Below, in pieces: positions 14,385 to 15,819 of a stretch of DNA of 15,819 nt. This DNA comes from Nitrospinae bacterium RIFCSPLOWO2_12_FULL_45_22 (GTDB taxonomy: Bacteria > 2-12-FULL-45-22), in the NCBI GenBank assembly GCA_001803565.1, contig MHDQ01000267.1, forward strand, positions 1 to 15,819, given 5' to 3'. A program made the translations under genes and the position numbers. The notes beneath the pieces are model-generated. The model saw only the letters and a program-made list of their open reading frames with translations. It did not search any database and had not been told where the DNA came from. Numbering within the stretch: position 1 is the stretch's first letter; every line of letters begins with the position of its first letter.

Positions 14385-15560
14385 TTATTTAAGGCCTGCA
14401 GCCCTCTTTAAGTCTTCAGCCTTATTAGTCCTTTCCCAGGTGAATTCTGGCTCATTGCGGCCAAAATGGCCATAAGCCGCGGTCTTCTTGAAGATAGGTC
14501 TCCTTAGATTAAGATAATTGATTATCCCAGCAGGTTTCAACGGAAAATGTGCCCGGACTAATTCCTCTAGCTTTTTTTCATCTATCTTACCCGTACCGAA
14601 AGTATCTACCATTACCGAGACCGGTTCTGCTACACCGATAGCGTAAGCTAACTGTACTTCACATTCATCGGCCAACCCAGCGGCTACAATATTTTTGGCT
14701 ATATGCCGGGCCATATACGAAGCCGACCGGTCCACCTTGGAGGGGTCTTTCCCGGAGAAACAGCCACCACCATGACTGCCCATACCCCCATAGGTATCCA
14801 CGATAATCTTCCGGCCCGTCAGTCCGGTATCACCCATGGGTCCTCCCACCACGAACCTGCCAGTAGGATTGACGTGATAGACCGCTTTTTTATTATCTAA
14901 TAGTTCTGGTGGGATAACTGGCTTAATGATTAGTTCTATCATATCTCCCCGGATAGTATCCAGGGTTACGTCCGGAGAATGCTGGGTAGCAATAACTACG
15001 GTAGTGACCGCCACTGGAACGCCATTCTCGTACTGGACAGTTACCTGGCTTTTGCCGTCAGGCCGTAAATAGGGCACCAGCTTTTCCCTTCTTACTTCTG
15101 TAAGCCTCTGGACTAGTTTGTGGGCCAGGGTTATAGGTAATGGCATCAGTTCCCGGGTCTCATTAATAGCATACCCAAACATCATTCCCTGATCTCCGGC
15201 CCCTTGTTCGTCGTGGAGCCCCTGGCCTTCAGTAACACCCTGAGAGATATCCGGTGATTGTCGGTCTATGGAGGTAATAACCGCACAGGTAGCCGCATCA
15301 AAGCCAAACTTTGCCCGGGTATATCCTATACCTTCAATGGTCTTCCGCACTATCCGGGGAAAATCGAGTATTGCCGCAGTGGTTATTTCTCCGGCTACGA
15401 CCACTAAACCGGTGGTTAATAGAGTTTCGCATGCCACCCGTCCATTAGAGTCTTGCTCCATAACCGCATCTAATATGGCATCAGATATCTGATCAGCAAT
15501 CTTATCCGGGTGCCCTTCTGTCACTGACTCCGAAGTAAAAAGTCTACTCTTCTTGCTCAT
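14385..15560 (-). CDS. metK: S-adenosylmethionine synthetase
   Basis: Makes S-adenosylmethionine from methionine and ATP in the cytosol, with release of phosphate and diphosphate. The protein of 391 residues has the normal length. [14 protein letters not shown] near the N-terminus holds the ATP/Mg-binding His17 and Asp19. Signature 1, GAGDQG, is at 120-125. Signature 2 is GGGCFSGKD (264-272), with Cys in place of the usual Ala. I chose the ATG at 15560, which has GGAGAGG just upstream; the longer in-frame ATG at 15584 would add eight residues (MSLRKGED) that include the ribosome-binding site itself. No SAM riboswitch is visible in the 75 bp before the gene. The product is the methyl donor of the methyltransferase and the cofactor of the radical SAM protein in this window, but this is general metabolism and not evidence of a linked pathway. 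Confidence 0.96.
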   Translation of the reverse strand: MSKKSRLFTSESVTEGHPDKIADQISDAILDAVMEQDSNGRVACETLLTTGLVVVAGEITTAAILDFPRIVRKTIEGIGYTRAKFGFDAATCAVITSIDRQSPDISQGVTEGQGLHDEQGAGDQGMMFGYAINETRELMPLPITLAHKLVQRLTEVRREKLVPYLRPDGKSQVTVQYENGVPVAVTTVVIATQHSPDVTLDTIRGDMIELIIKPVIPPELLDNKKAVYHVNPTGRFVVGGPMGDTGLTGRKIIVDTYGGMGSHGGGCFSGKDPSKVDRSASYMARHIAKNIVAAGLADECEVQLAYAIGVAEPVSVMVDTFGTGKIDEKKLEELVRAHFPLKPAGIINYLNLRRPIFKKTAAYGHFGRNEPEFTWERTNKAEDLKRAAGLK

Positions 15561-15637
15561 ATCCTCTCCCTTTCTAAGCGACATCGTCCAGATTAAAAAA
15601 GTCCACCAAAACTCCTAAAGTGGTACATCACTCTATG

Positions 15638-15781
15638 GTAACAGTTCACAGGGGTCAGGGATCAGTTGTCAGGCAAGCTTCTCCTCAAAGACATCTTTCG
15701 CTCAATCTCTAAATATTGATGACCATTCAAAATTTAAAGTCTTTTCCTGAACCCTGTCAACTGAACCCCGTGAACTGTTAC
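15638..15781. repeat. 144-bp element with 12-bp perfect terminal inverted repeats (MITE/REP-like)
   Basis: The ends GTAACAGTTCAC (15638-15649) and GTGAACTGTTAC (15770-15781) are perfect inverted copies. Imperfect pairing continues inward: GGGGTCAGGGATCAGTTGTC on the left and GAACCCTGTCAACTGAACCCC on the right. It has no coding capacity. It lies upstream of metK and shares CAGGGATC with the hairpin at 11778-11811, suggesting a genome-wide repeat family. Confidence 0.55.
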
Positions 15782-15819
15782 ACCTTATGATACTTGATAT
15801 CTTGGGCACTGGATCAGGC

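Noticed and set aside
15561-15637. SAM riboswitch before metK
   Set aside because: None of the conserved riboswitch core motifs or the needed length is present in the short leader.
1-15819. CRISPR array, tRNA or rRNA genes
   Set aside because: No regularly spaced direct repeats and no tRNA T-loop or rRNA sequences were seen on either strand.

Overview
The window looks like chromosomal DNA from an uncultured anaerobic bacterium. All ten genes that can be supported lie on the minus strand, and the long plus-strand frames are shadows. Anaerobic life is suggested by an oxygen-sensitive class III ribonucleotide reductase (NrdD) and a B12-domain radical SAM protein. The phylum cannot be fixed from this sequence. 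GC-rich hairpin repeats and decayed reading frames between the genes resemble those of candidate-phylum genomes, but that is only an impression.

Read in the direction of transcription (right to left), the first part is housekeeping. It holds metK (S-adenosylmethionine synthetase) with a small unknown gene behind it, then a gap with an inverted-repeat element. A B12-binding/radical SAM protein follows, and then nrdD. The nrdD promoter has perfect -35 and -10 hexamers. A predicted NrdR box fills its spacer exactly, and a second box lies 32 bp downstream.

After a 524-bp gene-poor gap with coding relics comes a defence-like island. First is a three-gene cassette: a ComEC-type metallo-beta-lactamase (MBL) protein, a 747-residue E2-E1-JAB fusion, and a patatin-like phospholipase. 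The fusion puts ubiquitin-like conjugation, activation and deconjugation in one chain, with all expected catalytic residues visible. Its first ~620 residues are laid out like CBASS Cap2, its JAB domain like Cap3, and the phospholipase like a CapV-type effector. No CD-NTase and no separate ubiquitin-like protein is present. The MBL gene sits where the cyclase would be expected, overlaps the fusion gene by 11 bp, and ends in Arg-Ala-Gly-Gly plus four residues.

Directly downstream is a restriction-modification cluster: a RadC-type helix-hairpin-helix protein without the RadC JAB domain, overlapping a 1082-residue adenine-N6 methyltransferase, then the start of a PD-(D/E)XK nuclease gene cut by the window edge. 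The most notable content is the cyclase-less MBL / E2-E1-JAB / patatin cassette. E2-E1-JAB/MBL neighbourhoods have, to my recollection, been noted in comparative genomics, but this particular combination and its mechanism deserve a check.
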